Assembly (NCBI GenBank): GCA_947500555.1
Contig: CANMSE010000002.1
Coordinates: 620,001 to 684,000 of the forward strand
Source: an uncultured Fulvivirga sp.
GTDB lineage: Bacteria; Bacteroidota; Bacteroidia; Cytophagales; Cyclobacteriaceae
Reading direction: 5' to 3'
DNA: 64,000 nt
The first letter of the stretch is position 1; every line of letters begins with the position of its first letter. Below are positions 1 to 8,351 of this stretch, one piece after another. The notes below the pieces were generated by a model. It saw only the letters and a list, made by a program, of their open reading frames with translations, had not been told where the DNA came from and did not search any database. The translations under genes were made by a program, and so were the position numbers.

Positions 1-14
1 CCCGCTTGATTATT

Positions 15-63
15 TCGGACTGCGAATTTACAACTTAATTATGCAATTGTAAACTTTGTCCGA
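15..63. repeat. Nested inverted repeat beyond the tRNA-Tyr 3' end
   Basis: Two nested inverted repeats: TCGGAC (15-20) pairs with GTCCGA (58-63), and TTTACAA (27-33) pairs with TTGTAAA (47-53), separated by a small internal loop. It lies just downstream of the minus-strand tRNA-Tyr gene. It has no clear T-run, so a processing or termination structure is only a guess. I see no gene in bases 1-74. Confidence 0.5.
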
Positions 64-74
64 TATCAACAATG

Positions 75-157
75 TGGGGGGAGCAGGATTCGAACCTGCG
101 AAGTCATAAGACAACGGATTTACAGTCCGTCCCAGTTGGCCGCTTTGGTATCCCCCC
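75..157 (-). tRNA. tRNA-Tyr (GTA anticodon)
   Basis: The minus strand folds as a tRNA. A 7-bp acceptor stem is formed by GGGGGGA (157-151) and TCCCCCC (82-76), with discriminator A at 75. The T arm contains GGTTCGAATCC. The anticodon loop reads CTGTAAA, giving anticodon GTA. The long variable arm fits a class II tRNA such as bacterial tRNA-Tyr. The 3' CCA is not encoded. A strong promoter match lies upstream at 228-258. Confidence 0.95.
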
Positions 158-184
158 TTACAAAATTTTATTAAAGAACTTTTT

Positions 185-222
185 CCTTTCTCGAACCATC
201 TTTAGGCTGGTTTTGAGAAAGG
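185..222 (-). repeat. Hairpin in the tRNA-Tyr 5' leader
   Basis: Imperfect inverted repeat: 185-198 (CCTTTCTCGAACCA) against 208-222 (TGGTTTTGAGAAAGG), with a loop of about 9 bases. It sits between the predicted tRNA-Tyr promoter (228-258) and the tRNA 5' end (157), so it would form the leader of the tRNA precursor. Confidence 0.5.
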
Positions 223-227
223 AAGTG

Positions 228-258
228 CAAAATTATACGGTTTTTCATTTTAATCAAA
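228..258 (-). promoter_or_regulatory. Bacteroidota-type promoter for tRNA-Tyr
   Basis: On the minus strand the sequence reads TTTG (258-255), 19 bases, then TAATTTTG (235-228). This is an exact match to the Bacteroidota housekeeping promoter TTTG-N19-TAnnTTTG. Transcription would begin near 221 and run through the leader hairpin into tRNA-Tyr. Confidence 0.8.
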
Positions 259-319
259 CTTTTGAAAAAAAAAGTAAGACATATTTTTAAAAGCTATGAG
301 ATAACGTCCTAAGAGGTCA

Positions 320-628
320 TTACATGAAAATAATATCGCTAATTATATCTTTTCCTACCTGTTCCTCAAATAATGTCATGACTTTGTCTTTAGACATATT
401 TAGTTCATTTTTTAGAGGGGCAGAGGTAAGTTCAATGAACAAAACCTTATTCTTAATAAACATTTTTTTAGTTCTGTTGCTCACGACCTTGCCCATAAGG
501 CTTTCCCATGACTCAATTAATCTTTTCTGATCAAACCGTTCTGTCAAGTGATAGCTTTTAAGCATATCACTAATGGCATCACCTACTGTGGTGGTATCAG
601 ACTTCCTAGGATGGCGGTACTTTTGCAT
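320..628 (-). CDS. DUF721 / DciA-like protein
   Basis: A 102-residue protein with the DUF721 pattern: a short basic N-terminus (HPRKSD), then residues around 45 with WESLMGKVVSNRT and a C-terminal part with LTSAPLKNEL. DUF721 includes DciA, the replicative-helicase loader or operator of many bacteria that lack DnaC. Bacteroidota versions are short and often lie near recF, as here (recF starts 1.5 kb away on the same strand). It has its own ATG, with no overlap. The helicase-loading role is inference from the family. Confidence 0.75.
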   Translation of the reverse strand: MQKYRHPRKSDTTTVGDAISDMLKSYHLTERFDQKRLIESWESLMGKVVSNRTKKMFIKNKVLFIELTSAPLKNELNMSKDKVMTLFEEQVGKDIISDIIFM

Positions 629-711
629 TGTTGCGTGAAGATAAAATATAACCAGAAGTATTAATTGGTTTATCTTAGATTGTTACGATATTTAATTTCT
701 TAAAAGTCAAT

Positions 712-987
712 ATGAGCGAAGAAATAAAAGAAAAAACCGAGAAGCTTTTAAAAACGCTGAATTATTTCATTGCCCACATCGTTGTTTATTTTATTGTAAA
801 TATTGCAATGATCACTTATGCTTTCTCTGGACTTTCAGAGAGATGGTGGGTGTTTCCAATATCAGTTATCTGGTCCTTTGCTCTTATATATCATAGCATT
901 CTGGTTTATGGTATAGATCTTCTAAAGACAAGAAATAAGAAGTTGAAATTGTTATTTTCATATCTCGCCAAACTATCCATTGGCTGA
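712..987 (+). CDS. 2TM-domain membrane protein
   Basis: A 91-residue protein with two hydrophobic segments (about residues 18-37 and 46-67) joined by a short loop containing SERWWVFP, and a basic C-terminal tail. This matches the small '2TM domain' proteins common in Bacteroidota, which occur alone or fused to LytTR-type regulators. No catalytic residues are visible and the function is unknown. The gene converges on recF, whose stop codon begins 2 bases beyond its own. Confidence 0.7.
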   Translation: MSEEIKEKTEKLLKTLNYFIAHIVVYFIVNIAMITYAFSGLSERWWVFPISVIWSFALIYHSILVYGIDLLKTRNKKLKLLFSYLAKLSIG

Positions 988-989
988 TC

Positions 990-2087
990 CTATTTTACGG
1001 ATCCATTTTCTATTTTCAGAAAATCAGCTTGTAGGTTAAAATCTTTCATAAACCCTCTAGTGCGTTCTTCGATTGCATCAGTAATAAAAACCTGTCCAAA
1101 AGTACTATCATCGATAAGTTTAAGTAATTTTTTTATTCGACTGGCATCGAGCTTATCAAAAATATCATCCAACAGCAGTATTGGCTTCTTTTTCAGTTTT
1201 GTTAGCAGATGATGGAATTGCCCCAGTTTAAGTGCAATTGAAAATGATTTTTGTTGTCCTTGACTACCGTATTTCTTCAAAGGATTATCATCAATTAAAA
1301 ACTTGTAATCGTCCTTATGAATGCCAAGAGTTGACCTCTCAAGACTAACTTCGCGATCAATGGATTGTCTTAGCTGTTGTTCGAAATCTGCATCAGCAAA
1401 ATTTGAAGTATAAGTAATTCCAACATTTTCCTTGTTATCACTTATAAAAGCATATTGATTGAGGAAATATTTGATATACTTCTTCATAAAATCAGTTCTT
1501 TTCTCAAAAACTGCTTTCCCATATTGAATCAGGTATTGATTATACTTCTCCATTAGATCATAATCAATCTTTTTGGATCTGTTAAACTGTTTTAACGCTG
1601 AGTTGCGCTGCTTTAAGTTATGATTGTACTTAAATAAATTAGCCATATAGTCTTTATCAAGTTGACATAGAATGGCATCAAAGAACTTTCTCCTAATTTC
1701 ACTACCGTCTCGTATAATGTCGGTATCGTTCGGAGCAATTAAAACCACGGGGAAGCGGCCAATATGCTGTGAAAGCTTATCATAATCTTGCTTATTAACT
1801 TTAAAAGACTTCTTAGTGCCTTCCTGGAAGTAGCATACCACATCATAAACCTCTTTCTGCAAACTAAATCGACCCTGTATGCTAAAATAAGGATCGGTGA
1901 ATTTGACATTCTGGCTATCAATGCCATTATGTGCCCCTTTAGTCATTGAAAGGTAGTGTATTGCTTCTAAAATATTAGTTTTACCACTTCCATTAGGCCC
2001 AACAATACAGTTGATATTTTGTGAAAATGTTAATGACAATTCATCATAATTCTTGAAGCTAATCAAACTTAGATTTTCAATGTGCAT
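990..2087 (-). CDS. recF: DNA replication and repair protein RecF
   Basis: RecF is an SMC-like ATPase that loads RecA at gapped DNA with RecO and RecR. The 365-residue protein shows Walker A (GPNGSGKT, residues 30-37), the ABC-type signature region GSQGQQKS (about 274-281), and Walker B with D-loop (LLLDDIFDKLD, about 304-314). The start used is the ATG at 2087 (MHIENLSLIS), which gives the family's normal N-terminus. An in-frame ATG at 2117 would add ten polar residues and run further toward the divergent pdhA. The promoter must lie in the short gap shared with pdhA. Confidence 0.95.
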   Translation of the reverse strand: MHIENLSLISFKNYDELSLTFSQNINCIVGPNGSGKTNILEAIHYLSMTKGAHNGIDSQNVKFTDPYFSIQGRFSLQKEVYDVVCYFQEGTKKSFKVNKQDYDKLSQHIGRFPVVLIAPNDTDIIRDGSEIRRKFFDAILCQLDKDYMANLFKYNHNLKQRNSALKQFNRSKKIDYDLMEKYNQYLIQYGKAVFEKRTDFMKKYIKYFLNQYAFISDNKENVGITYTSNFADADFEQQLRQSIDREVSLERSTLGIHKDDYKFLIDDNPLKKYGSQGQQKSFSIALKLGQFHHLLTKLKKKPILLLDDIFDKLDASRIKKLLKLIDDSTFGQVFITDAIEERTRGFMKDFNLQADFLKIENGSVK

Positions 2088-2138
2088 TAACTTTTTTTGT
2101 TTATTTTCGCAGTCCAAATTTGTTTCAAAATTAACATT

Positions 2139-3164
2139 ATGGCAGGGACAACAAAAGGAAAATCGAAATCAGCAGCTAAGAGTTTCTCAAAAGAAACTTA
2201 CCTCACTTGGTTTGAAAGTATGTTGTTGATGCGAAAGTTTGAGGAGAAAGCAGGGCAACTTTATGGTCAGCAAAAAATCAAAGGGTTTTGTCACTTGTAT
2301 ATTGGACAAGAGGCATGTGTAGCTGGTGCCGTTTCTGCTTTGGAAGAAGGAGATAAATACATTACCGCCTACCGTGATCATGCCCATCCAATTGCTTTGG
2401 GTTCTGATCCTAGAAAAATAATGGCAGAGTTATTTGCCAAAGAAACGGGTATTTCAAAAGGAAAAGGAGGTTCAATGCACATGTTCGATAAAGAGCATAA
2501 CTTCTTTGGGGGACATGGTATCGTAGGAGGTCAGATTCCGTTAGGAGCAGGAATTGCCTTTGCAGAGAAGTACAATAAGACAGGGAAGCTTTGTATTTGC
2601 TATATGGGTGATGGGGCTGTGAGACAGGGTGCTTTTCATGAAGCCCTGACTATTGCCATGACCTGGAAACTGCCCGTCATTTTCGTGATAGAGAATAATG
2701 GTTATGCCATGGGTACTTCTGTGGCCAGAACCTCTAATGTAACTGAGCTTCATACTTTGGGTGAGGCTTATGATATGCCTTCTCAGGCAGTAGATGCCAT
2801 GTCAGTGGAAGATGTTCATAAAGCAGTTGAAGTTGCTGCAAAAAGGGCACGTAAAGGTGATGGCCCTACATTACTAGAATTCAAAACATATAGATATAAA
2901 GGTCATTCAATGTCTGACCCTGCTAAATACCGCACAAAGGATGAGGTTGAAGAATACAAGCAAAGAGATCCAATAGAGCAAGTAAGAACGGTTATTTTAA
3001 AGAAAAAATATGCTTCTCAAAAAGATATTGAGGCCATTGAAGCAAAAATAAAAGAACAAGTGGCCGAATGCGTGACCTTCGCAGAAGAATCTTCCTATCC
3101 AGATCCAAGCGAAGCATTTAAGGATGTCTATGCTCAAGATGACTATCCATATATCATGGACTAG
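2139..3164 (+). CDS. pdhA: Pyruvate dehydrogenase E1 component, alpha subunit
   Basis: The E1 alpha subunit decarboxylates pyruvate using thiamine diphosphate, feeding acetyl units to the E2 lipoyl domains of the pyruvate dehydrogenase complex. The 341-residue protein has the ThDP/Mg motif from GDGA (157-160) to ENNGYAM (185-191). It also has the substrate-channel segment GKGGSMHMF (about 109-116) and the C-terminal phosphorylation-loop-like YRYKGHSMSDP. The start at 2139 is chosen because the longer in-frame start at 2097 adds a hydrophobic stretch absent from the family. No E1 beta or E2 gene follows, so the complex is split in this genome. Confidence 0.9.
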   Translation: MAGTTKGKSKSAAKSFSKETYLTWFESMLLMRKFEEKAGQLYGQQKIKGFCHLYIGQEACVAGAVSALEEGDKYITAYRDHAHPIALGSDPRKIMAELFAKETGISKGKGGSMHMFDKEHNFFGGHGIVGGQIPLGAGIAFAEKYNKTGKLCICYMGDGAVRQGAFHEALTIAMTWKLPVIFVIENNGYAMGTSVARTSNVTELHTLGEAYDMPSQAVDAMSVEDVHKAVEVAAKRARKGDGPTLLEFKTYRYKGHSMSDPAKYRTKDEVEEYKQRDPIEQVRTVILKKKYASQKDIEAIEAKIKEQVAECVTFAEESSYPDPSEAFKDVYAQDDYPYIMD

Positions 3165-3207
3165 AGATTAAATTAGGTTACACATTTCTTCTTATCACAT
3201 TAATTGA

Positions 3208-3215
3208 TAATTTTG
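3208..3215 (+). promoter_or_regulatory. TAnnTTTG promoter element before the TPR gene
   Basis: TAATTTTG is an exact match to the Bacteroidota -7 element, 21 bases before the ATG at 3237. No clear -33 TTTG is present at the usual spacing. Confidence 0.5.
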
Positions 3216-3236
3216 CGCCCTTAAATTTTGTAAAGA

Positions 3237-3944
3237 ATGGCAAAAGGAAAAAAGAATAAAGAGCAGGATCACCAAAACGAACTGCTTGAAAACCCGGAAG
3301 CACTGGCTGACAAGCTATCTAAGACTGAGGAGTTTGTAGAGCAGAATAAGACATTAGTTTTTGGGCTTGGGGTGTTACTATTAGTTTTAGTCGGAGGATA
3401 TTTTGGTTTTGAAACCTACAAAAAATCCCAAAACGAAAAAGCTCAAAATGACATGTTTCAGGCGGTTTATTATTTCGAAGCTGACAGTGTTGACCTGGCA
3501 TTAAATGGTGACGGTATCAATTTAGGCTTCAAAGATATTATTGATGAATACGGAATCACTGATGTAGCTAATCTAGCAAACTTCTACGCAGGGGCATCTT
3601 ATATGAAAAAAGGTGATTTTCAATCAGCCTTACTTTATTTGGAAGACTTCGATGCAAACGACTTATTGATACAGCCTCGAGCTTATAGCCTTAGAGGTGA
3701 TGCTTACATGGAGCTAGAAGATTATGGAAATGCTGCAGATGCTTATCAGAAAGCTGCGAGTTATGAGACTAATAAATACTTTTCTCCTGGATATTTAATG
3801 AAAGCAGCGTTGGCCTACGAATATGCTAATAACATAGAAGCAGCCAGGGAATCATATGAAACCATTATCACAAAGTACTGGGACTCTTCAGAAGTTCAAA
3901 ATGCTAAAAAGTATAAGGCTAAATTGGAAGATATAGCTTCTTAA
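3237..3944 (+). CDS. Membrane-anchored tetratricopeptide repeat protein
   Basis: A 235-residue protein with a charged N-terminus, one hydrophobic segment (about residues 39-57) and a soluble C-terminal region with TPR-like helices such as PRAYSLRGDAYMELEDYGNAADAYQKA (about 145-170). The layout (N-terminal anchor, then TPR) resembles YfgM-type proteins that bind periplasmic chaperones and the Sec translocon. That role is not shown by the sequence. Its own promoter element (3208) and a hairpin terminator (3971) mark it as a single-gene unit. Confidence 0.75.
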   Translation: MAKGKKNKEQDHQNELLENPEALADKLSKTEEFVEQNKTLVFGLGVLLLVLVGGYFGFETYKKSQNEKAQNDMFQAVYYFEADSVDLALNGDGINLGFKDIIDEYGITDVANLANFYAGASYMKKGDFQSALLYLEDFDANDLLIQPRAYSLRGDAYMELEDYGNAADAYQKAASYETNKYFSPGYLMKAALAYEYANNIEAARESYETIITKYWDSSEVQNAKKYKAKLEDIAS

Positions 3945-3970
3945 AGTCTTAAGTAAAAATATTTAATGAA

Positions 3971-3999
3971 GGGATAAGGTGAGGCTTTATCCCTTTTTT
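3971..3999 (+). terminator. Rho-independent terminator after the TPR gene
   Basis: GGGATAA (3971-3977) pairs with TTATCCC (3987-3993), followed by a run of six T. The T-run overlaps the -7 element of the ribH promoter, so one unit ends where the next begins. Confidence 0.8.
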
Positions 4000-4006
4000 A
4001 CTTTTG
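3999..4006 (+). promoter_or_regulatory. TAnnTTTG promoter element before ribH
   Basis: TACTTTTG is an exact match to the Bacteroidota -7 element, 20 bases before the ribH ATG. The 5' leader would be too short to hold an FMN riboswitch. Confidence 0.55.
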
Positions 4007-4026
4007 TAATAGTAAAACAAAGAACT

Positions 4027-4506
4027 ATGTCTTCATCGCAAAAAAATTTAAGTGACTTTTCAGGTAAGAATATCAATGATGTTTCTAACAGGAAATTTGG
4101 TATTCTGGTCTCAGAATGGAATAGTGAAGTAACAGAGGCTCTTTACTCCGGTGCTTTTGAAACTTTAGTGTCCCATGGTGTGCAAAGAGAAAATATCATT
4201 CGTAAGGATGTCCCGGGAAGCTATGAACTCTCAATAGGAGCACAATGGATGGCGCAAGAAGATGAGATTGATGCCGTTATCTGTCTTGGTTGTGTAATCC
4301 AGGGAGAAACAAAACACTTTGATTTTATCTGCAGTGCTGTCGCTCATGGATTAACTGATGTTAGCCTTAAGTACAATAAGCCAGTTGTGTTTGGGGTGTT
4401 AACTCCTAATACACAACAGCAGGCCTTGGACCGCGCAGGTGGAAAGCATGGAAACAAGGGTGATGAGGCCGCTATTACAGCTATAAAGATGTTGGGAATA
4501 GCCTGA
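4027..4506 (+). CDS. ribH: 6,7-dimethyl-8-ribityllumazine synthase
   Basis: Lumazine synthase condenses 5-amino-6-ribitylaminouracil with dihydroxybutanone phosphate, the penultimate step of riboflavin synthesis. The 159-residue protein shows the family landmarks: VSEWNSEVT (substrate-binding loop), VPGSYELSIGAQ, CLGCVIQGETKHFDF with the catalytic His, and FGVLTPNTQQQALDRAGG. The start at 4027 is used because the longer frame from 3979 runs back through the upstream terminator. It is monocistronic, with its own promoter and a bidirectional terminator after it. Confidence 0.95.
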   Translation: MSSSQKNLSDFSGKNINDVSNRKFGILVSEWNSEVTEALYSGAFETLVSHGVQRENIIRKDVPGSYELSIGAQWMAQEDEIDAVICLGCVIQGETKHFDFICSAVAHGLTDVSLKYNKPVVFGVLTPNTQQQALDRAGGKHGNKGDEAAITAIKMLGIA

Positions 4507-4538
4507 TCTAATTATATCCCAAAATATGTCAGAATAAA

Positions 4539-4562
4539 AAAGGCGACCAGTGGTCGCCTTTC
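4539..4562. terminator. Bidirectional terminator between ribH and ahcY
   Basis: AAAGGCGACCA and TGGTCGCCTTT form a near-perfect stem flanked by A-runs on the left and T-runs on the right. It can therefore end the converging ribH (+) and ahcY (-) transcripts. Confidence 0.85.
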
Positions 4563-4582
4563 AATTTTATAGTTTCAGATTC

Positions 4583-5884
4583 TTAATATCTATAAGCATC
4601 TGGCTTGTAAGGTCCATCGACTGTTACGCCAATGTATTCTGCCTGCTCTTCTGATAAAGTATCCAGCTCAACACCAATTTTAGCTAGGTGGAGAAATGCT
4701 ACTTTTTCATCTAAATGCTTAGGAAGCGTATAAACTTTGTTATCGTATTTATCACTATTGTTCCAAAGCTCCAATTGAGCCAAGGTCTGGTTAGTGAAAG
4801 AATTCGACATTACAAATGACGGGTGACCAGTTGCACAACCCAAGTTCACCAATCTACCTTCTGCTAATAAGATGATCTCGTTACCATTCTTTAGAGAATA
4901 CTTATCTACCTGAGGTTTGATTTCATCCTTATCAGCATTGTTGTTTAACCACGCTACGTCAATCTCATTGTCAAAGTGTCCGATGTTACAAACAATCGTT
5001 TTGTCTTTCATCAACTCGAAGTGCTTACCAACAACAATGTCTTTATTACCAGTAGTTGTCACAACGATATCAACCTCTTGTACAGCATCAACCATTTTCT
5101 TCACTTCGAACCCATCCATAGCTGCCTGAAGGGCACAAATTGGATCAATCTCGGTAACAATAACTCTTGCTCCGGCTCCTCTTAAAGAAGCTGCTGAACC
5201 TTTACCAACATCACCATATCCAGCAACAACTGCCACTTTACCTGCCATCATTACATCAGTAGCTCTTCTTATAGCATCAACTAAAGACTCTTTACATCCA
5301 TATTTGTTATCAAATTTAGATTTTGTAACAGAGTCATTAACATTAATTGCAGGCATCACCAACGTGCCGTTTTTTTCTCTCTCTACTAGTCTATGAACGC
5401 CAGTAGTTGTCTCTTCAGAAAGACCTTTAATTCCAGCAACATACTGAGGATATCTGTCAAATACCATATTGGTAAGGTCACCACCATCATCAAGAATCAT
5501 ATTCAATGGCTGTCCGTCAGGAAATTGCAATGTTTGTTCAATGCACCAATCGAACTCTTCTTCAGTCATCCCTTTCCAGGCATAAACTGGAATACCAGCA
5601 GCAGCTATAGCAGCAGCCGCGTGATCCTGAGTAGAAAAAATGTTACAAGAAGACCAGGTAACATCAGCTCCTAATTCAACTAGCGTTTCAATTAATACCG
5701 CGGTCTGGATAGTCATGTGTAGACAACCAGCAATACGAGCTCCAGCCAAAGGCTTGTCAGCACCATATTCTTCTCTAAGAGACATAAGTCCCGGCATTTC
5801 GGCTTCGGCCAATTCAATTTCTTTTCTTCCCCAAGCGGCCAAAGAGATGTCTTTAACCTTGTACTTTAATTTTTCTTCGATCAT
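4583..5884 (-). CDS. ahcY: Adenosylhomocysteinase (S-adenosylhomocysteine hydrolase)
   Basis: The enzyme hydrolyses S-adenosylhomocysteine to adenosine and homocysteine, clearing the product inhibitor of methyltransferases. The 433-residue protein has the substrate segment [15 protein letters not shown] (about 54-68), the NAD-binding loop GYGDVGKG (222-229) and the C-terminal PDAYRY that reaches the neighbouring subunit in the tetramer. It lacks the roughly 40-residue internal insert found in some bacterial forms, as judged by length. A TATTTTTG element on the minus strand (5929-5922) lies 38 bases before the ATG, too close for an SAH riboswitch. Confidence 0.95.
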   Translation of the reverse strand: MIEEKLKYKVKDISLAAWGRKEIELAEAEMPGLMSLREEYGADKPLAGARIAGCLHMTIQTAVLIETLVELGADVTWSSCNIFSTQDHAAAAIAAAGIPVYAWKGMTEEEFDWCIEQTLQFPDGQPLNMILDDGGDLTNMVFDRYPQYVAGIKGLSEETTTGVHRLVEREKNGTLVMPAINVNDSVTKSKFDNKYGCKESLVDAIRRATDVMMAGKVAVVAGYGDVGKGSAASLRGAGARVIVTEIDPICALQAAMDGFEVKKMVDAVQEVDIVVTTTGNKDIVVGKHFELMKDKTIVCNIGHFDNEIDVAWLNNNADKDEIKPQVDKYSLKNGNEIILLAEGRLVNLGCATGHPSFVMSNSFTNQTLAQLELWNNSDKYDNKVYTLPKHLDEKVAFLHLAKIGVELDTLSEEQAEYIGVTVDGPYKPDAYRY

Positions 5885-5921
5885 GATATAAATTATATTA
5901 TTAATTTCTTTTCAAGTCCTG

Positions 5922-5929
5922 CAAAAATA
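5922..5929 (-). promoter_or_regulatory. TAnnTTTG promoter element before ahcY
   Basis: The minus strand reads TATTTTTG, an exact -7 match, 38 bases before the ahcY ATG. No clear -33 element is seen. Confidence 0.5.
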
Positions 5930-5961
5930 ATTAAATCGGCTCAATAATCTTAAATAGAATA

Positions 5962-5969
5962 TAAATTTG
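5962..5969 (+). promoter_or_regulatory. TAnnTTTG promoter element before the Lrp-type gene
   Basis: TAAATTTG is an exact -7 match on the plus strand, 84 bases before the proposed ATG at 6053. The region is very AT-rich, so a chance match is possible. Confidence 0.35.
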
Positions 5970-6052
5970 GTTTATTTTCCTAAATTTTTAATTATAATGG
6001 ATTATATTCCTATAATAGAATTCATCAAGTGCCTCAAAAAGGAATTATTCCC

Positions 6053-6526
6053 ATGCCAAATCTAGATTTAGTAGATCATCAAATTTTAAAGTTGCTTCAG
6101 GAAGATGCGAAACTTAATGTCAATGACATTGCTCAGCAATTGAACCTTACCAAAACACCTATCTATGAAAGGATCAAGCGACTCGAAAGAAGTGGGGTCA
6201 TTGACAGGTATGTAGCTATAGTCAATAGGCAGAAGTTTACACCTTCAATTATAGTACTCCTTACAGGTGCACTCAAAGTAACCAAGTTCGAACAAACGCA
6301 AGAATTTTATGATGCAGTTATAGGTATTGAAGAGGTATTAGAATGCTACCTCTTAGGAGGTGATAAAGATTTTATGCTAAAAGTGATCGCCAGGGATCTG
6401 GACTCATACCATGAATTTTATTCTGCTAAAATAGCTTCTATACCCTATGTAGGAGAAATAAGAAGTTCATTTGTATTGAAAGAAGTAAAATACTCTACGT
6501 CAATACCTAATATGACTTTAGAATAG
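6053..6526 (+). CDS. Lrp/AsnC family transcriptional regulator
   Basis: A 157-residue protein with an N-terminal winged helix-turn-helix (LVDHQILKLLQEDAKLNVND, then NLTKTPIYERIKRLERSGVI, residues about 5-50). A C-terminal RAM/AsnC effector domain follows (LECYLLGGDKDFMLKVIA, about 100-117). Family members bind amino acids and control amino-acid genes; the effector here is unknown. The start at 6053 (ATG, with GGA about 10 bases before) is preferred over a GTG at 6029. The gene is divergent from ahcY, which suggests but does not prove a regulatory link, and its stop lies one base from the stop of the converging desaturase. Confidence 0.85.
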   Translation: MPNLDLVDHQILKLLQEDAKLNVNDIAQQLNLTKTPIYERIKRLERSGVIDRYVAIVNRQKFTPSIIVLLTGALKVTKFEQTQEFYDAVIGIEEVLECYLLGGDKDFMLKVIARDLDSYHEFYSAKIASIPYVGEIRSSFVLKEVKYSTSIPNMTLE

Positions 6527-6527
6527 G

Positions 6528-7607
6528 CTAGGCTGCTACTCTACCAAAATACTTCAGCGTATTGTAGTGAGATTTAAGTGCTTTTAAGAAAGTTTTATTC
6601 TCATGGTATGGTACCCCATGTTCAATGGCCGTATCCTCCACAATCTTAGAAATGGCAGGATAATGTATATGACAAATGTTTGGAAATAAATGATGTTCTA
6701 TTTGAAAGTTCAATCCACCACACAAGAAAGCAGCCATTGGGCTTTTTCTTGAAAAATTAGCCGTAGTCTTCATTTGATGTACCGCCCAAGAATCTTCTAA
6801 TTTTCCATCTTCATTTGGTGTTGGAAAATCCATTCCTTCTACTACATGAGCCAGTTGAAATACCAATCCCATAACAAAACCTTCTGCAAGGTGCATGGCC
6901 ACGAATCCAACTATAAATTGAACCCATGTAATATCCATCACTAATAATGGAACAACTATGAACATAGTGTAATAAAGTGCTTTGAAGAAAAATAAATTGA
7001 AATACTCAATTTTAGGGCGTTTTGTATTATCAGTCTCGCCTATTTTGTCTTGGAAAAATTTAACAAAGTCTTTTCTAAATACCCATGACAAAGAAGCGAG
7101 TCCATAAAGAAGAAAGGCATAGTACTGTTGATAGCGCATTATGGGTTTCTTTGGCTCTTCCGGAGACACACGAACCAATCCTGGAGCAACTTCCAAATCT
7201 TCATCATGACCAGGGATATTGGTAAATGTATGATGCACTTTATTATGTGCAACACTCCAAACAAATGCATTAGCCCCAATAATATTGAACCAATAACTCA
7301 TTAGTTTATTTACAGTGCCATTAGATGAATAAGATCCATGAATAGCATCATGAGCAACGTTAAAGCCTATAAATGATTGAACCATGCCTAACAAGACTGC
7401 CAGGGAGAGCAAGATGATAGGAGAAAAATTTCCTAACAAGATCAGAAGATATATGCCTATCAACGACCCTAAAAAAAAGACTGATTTAAAAACCATCAAT
7501 CCATTAGCATTTTTGCTAATATTATTATTCTTAAAATATTCATCCACCCTCTTCTTCAACTCTGGATAAAATTCCGTTTGACTCTTCCCGTTAAATCTTA
7601 CCTTCAT
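6528..7607 (-). CDS. Membrane fatty acid desaturase (acyl-CoA / acyl-lipid type)
   Basis: A 359-residue integral membrane di-iron desaturase. The three histidine boxes are visible: HDAIHG (about 86-91), HNKVHHTFTN (about 122-131) and QIEHHLFP (about 303-310), with hydrophobic segments between them. The QxxHH third box is typical of the front-end or delta-6-like (linoleoyl-CoA desaturase) branch; no cytochrome b5 domain is fused. It probably adjusts membrane fluidity, with the double-bond position unknown. It has its own promoter element at 7638. Confidence 0.88.
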   Translation of the reverse strand: MKVRFNGKSQTEFYPELKKRVDEYFKNNNISKNANGLMVFKSVFFLGSLIGIYLLILLGNFSPIILLSLAVLLGMVQSFIGFNVAHDAIHGSYSSNGTVNKLMSYWFNIIGANAFVWSVAHNKVHHTFTNIPGHDEDLEVAPGLVRVSPEEPKKPIMRYQQYYAFLLYGLASLSWVFRKDFVKFFQDKIGETDNTKRPKIEYFNLFFFKALYYTMFIVVPLLVMDITWVQFIVGFVAMHLAEGFVMGLVFQLAHVVEGMDFPTPNEDGKLEDSWAVHQMKTTANFSRKSPMAAFLCGGLNFQIEHHLFPNICHIHYPAISKIVEDTAIEHGVPYHENKTFLKALKSHYNTLKYFGRVAA

Positions 7608-7637
7608 ATCGTTATTATCTAGTCATTTAACCGCTTG

Positions 7638-7645
7638 CAAACTTA
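7638..7645 (-). promoter_or_regulatory. TAnnTTTG promoter element before the desaturase
   Basis: The minus strand reads TAAGTTTG, an exact -7 match, 31 bases before the ATG at 7607. This suggests the desaturase is transcribed separately from the 7701-8946 pair. Confidence 0.5.
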
Positions 7646-7700
7646 GTTGTTAAGAGACTGTAAATGAAGCTATTTATTCTTTATTATGATTTTTAGCCCT

Positions 7701-8351
7701 TTACGATGATTCTAGCAGGTCTTTCACAGAATTAGGTAATGGAATATTGGACCTTAACACTTTGTCTTGAATTGGTTCAGATAATGTTTGATTTACAGGA
7801 ATCACTCCAGCCCAAATGTCCAGATCATAATCCTCTTTATCGTCAATAGGATCGCCTGATCTAATCTTGGCAGACGCTTGTTCAATGTTGATGGCAAGAA
7901 CAGAAGTGGCTTTCAGTTCTTTAGCATTTGGTTTTCTAGCCTCCTCCCACCTTCCTGGAATAACTGCATCTGAAATCACCTTCAAAGCATGCTCCTTTTT
8001 AGAGCCTTCTAAAGGACGAGCTATACCATAAACTACCACCGATCTATAATTCATAGAATGATTGAAAGCAGATCTGGCCAGAACCAACCCATCCACATGT
8101 GTGACCGCCAATGACATTTGAACACCTTGCTCTAAGTTCTTAATCAATCTACTGGTCGATGCACCATGTATATAAACAAACTCGCCATCCCGACCATATA
8201 AAGTAGGAATAATAAAAGGTTGATCATTAATCACAAAACTAACGTGACATAAATAGCCTGAATCAAGTACCTCATTTATTGTTTTATGATCATAGTGACC
8301 TCGCTTTGGTACGCGTTTCACTTTATTTCTGTTATCAATGGGATAATTCAT
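7701..8351 (-). CDS. FMN-binding split-barrel protein (pyridoxamine 5'-phosphate oxidase-like)
   Basis: A 216-residue protein of the flavin split-barrel superfamily, in the branch with NimA-type nitroreductase-like proteins. Visible features are GYLCHVSFVINDQPFIIPT (residues about 32-50), FVYIHGASTSR and RSVVVYGIARPLEG. True PdxH active-site segments are not evident, so PNP oxidase activity is doubtful; cofactor and substrate are unknown. The start overlaps the 3' end of the acetyltransferase gene by 17 bases, so the two are translationally linked. Both lie divergent from a MocR-type regulator, a common arrangement for its targets. Confidence 0.75.
   Translation of the reverse strand: MNYPIDNRNKVKRVPKRGHYDHKTINEVLDSGYLCHVSFVINDQPFIIPTLYGRDGEFVYIHGASTSRLIKNLEQGVQMSLAVTHVDGLVLARSAFNHSMNYRSVVVYGIARPLEGSKKEHALKVISDAVIPGRWEEARKPNAKELKATSVLAINIEQASAKIRSGDPIDDKEDYDLDIWAGVIPVNQTLSEPIQDKVLRSNIPLPNSVKDLLESS

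Noticed and set aside
72..290. 72-codon plus-strand ORF starting in the tRNA region
   Set aside because: Its first half is the antisense of tRNA-Tyr and the rest crosses the tRNA promoter and leader hairpin; the product has no family features.
3945..4026. FMN riboswitch before ribH
   Set aside because: The gap is only 82 bases and is filled by the upstream terminator and a promoter element; no RFN motif is visible.
5885..6052. S-adenosylhomocysteine riboswitch before ahcY
   Set aside because: The predicted promoter element is 38 bases from the start codon, leaving no room for the aptamer, and no conserved SAH fold was recognised.
7701..8351. Annotation as pyridoxamine 5'-phosphate oxidase (pdxH)
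   Set aside because: Only the FMN split-barrel fold is supported; PdxH active-site and substrate residues are not evident, so the vitamin B6 role is not claimed.
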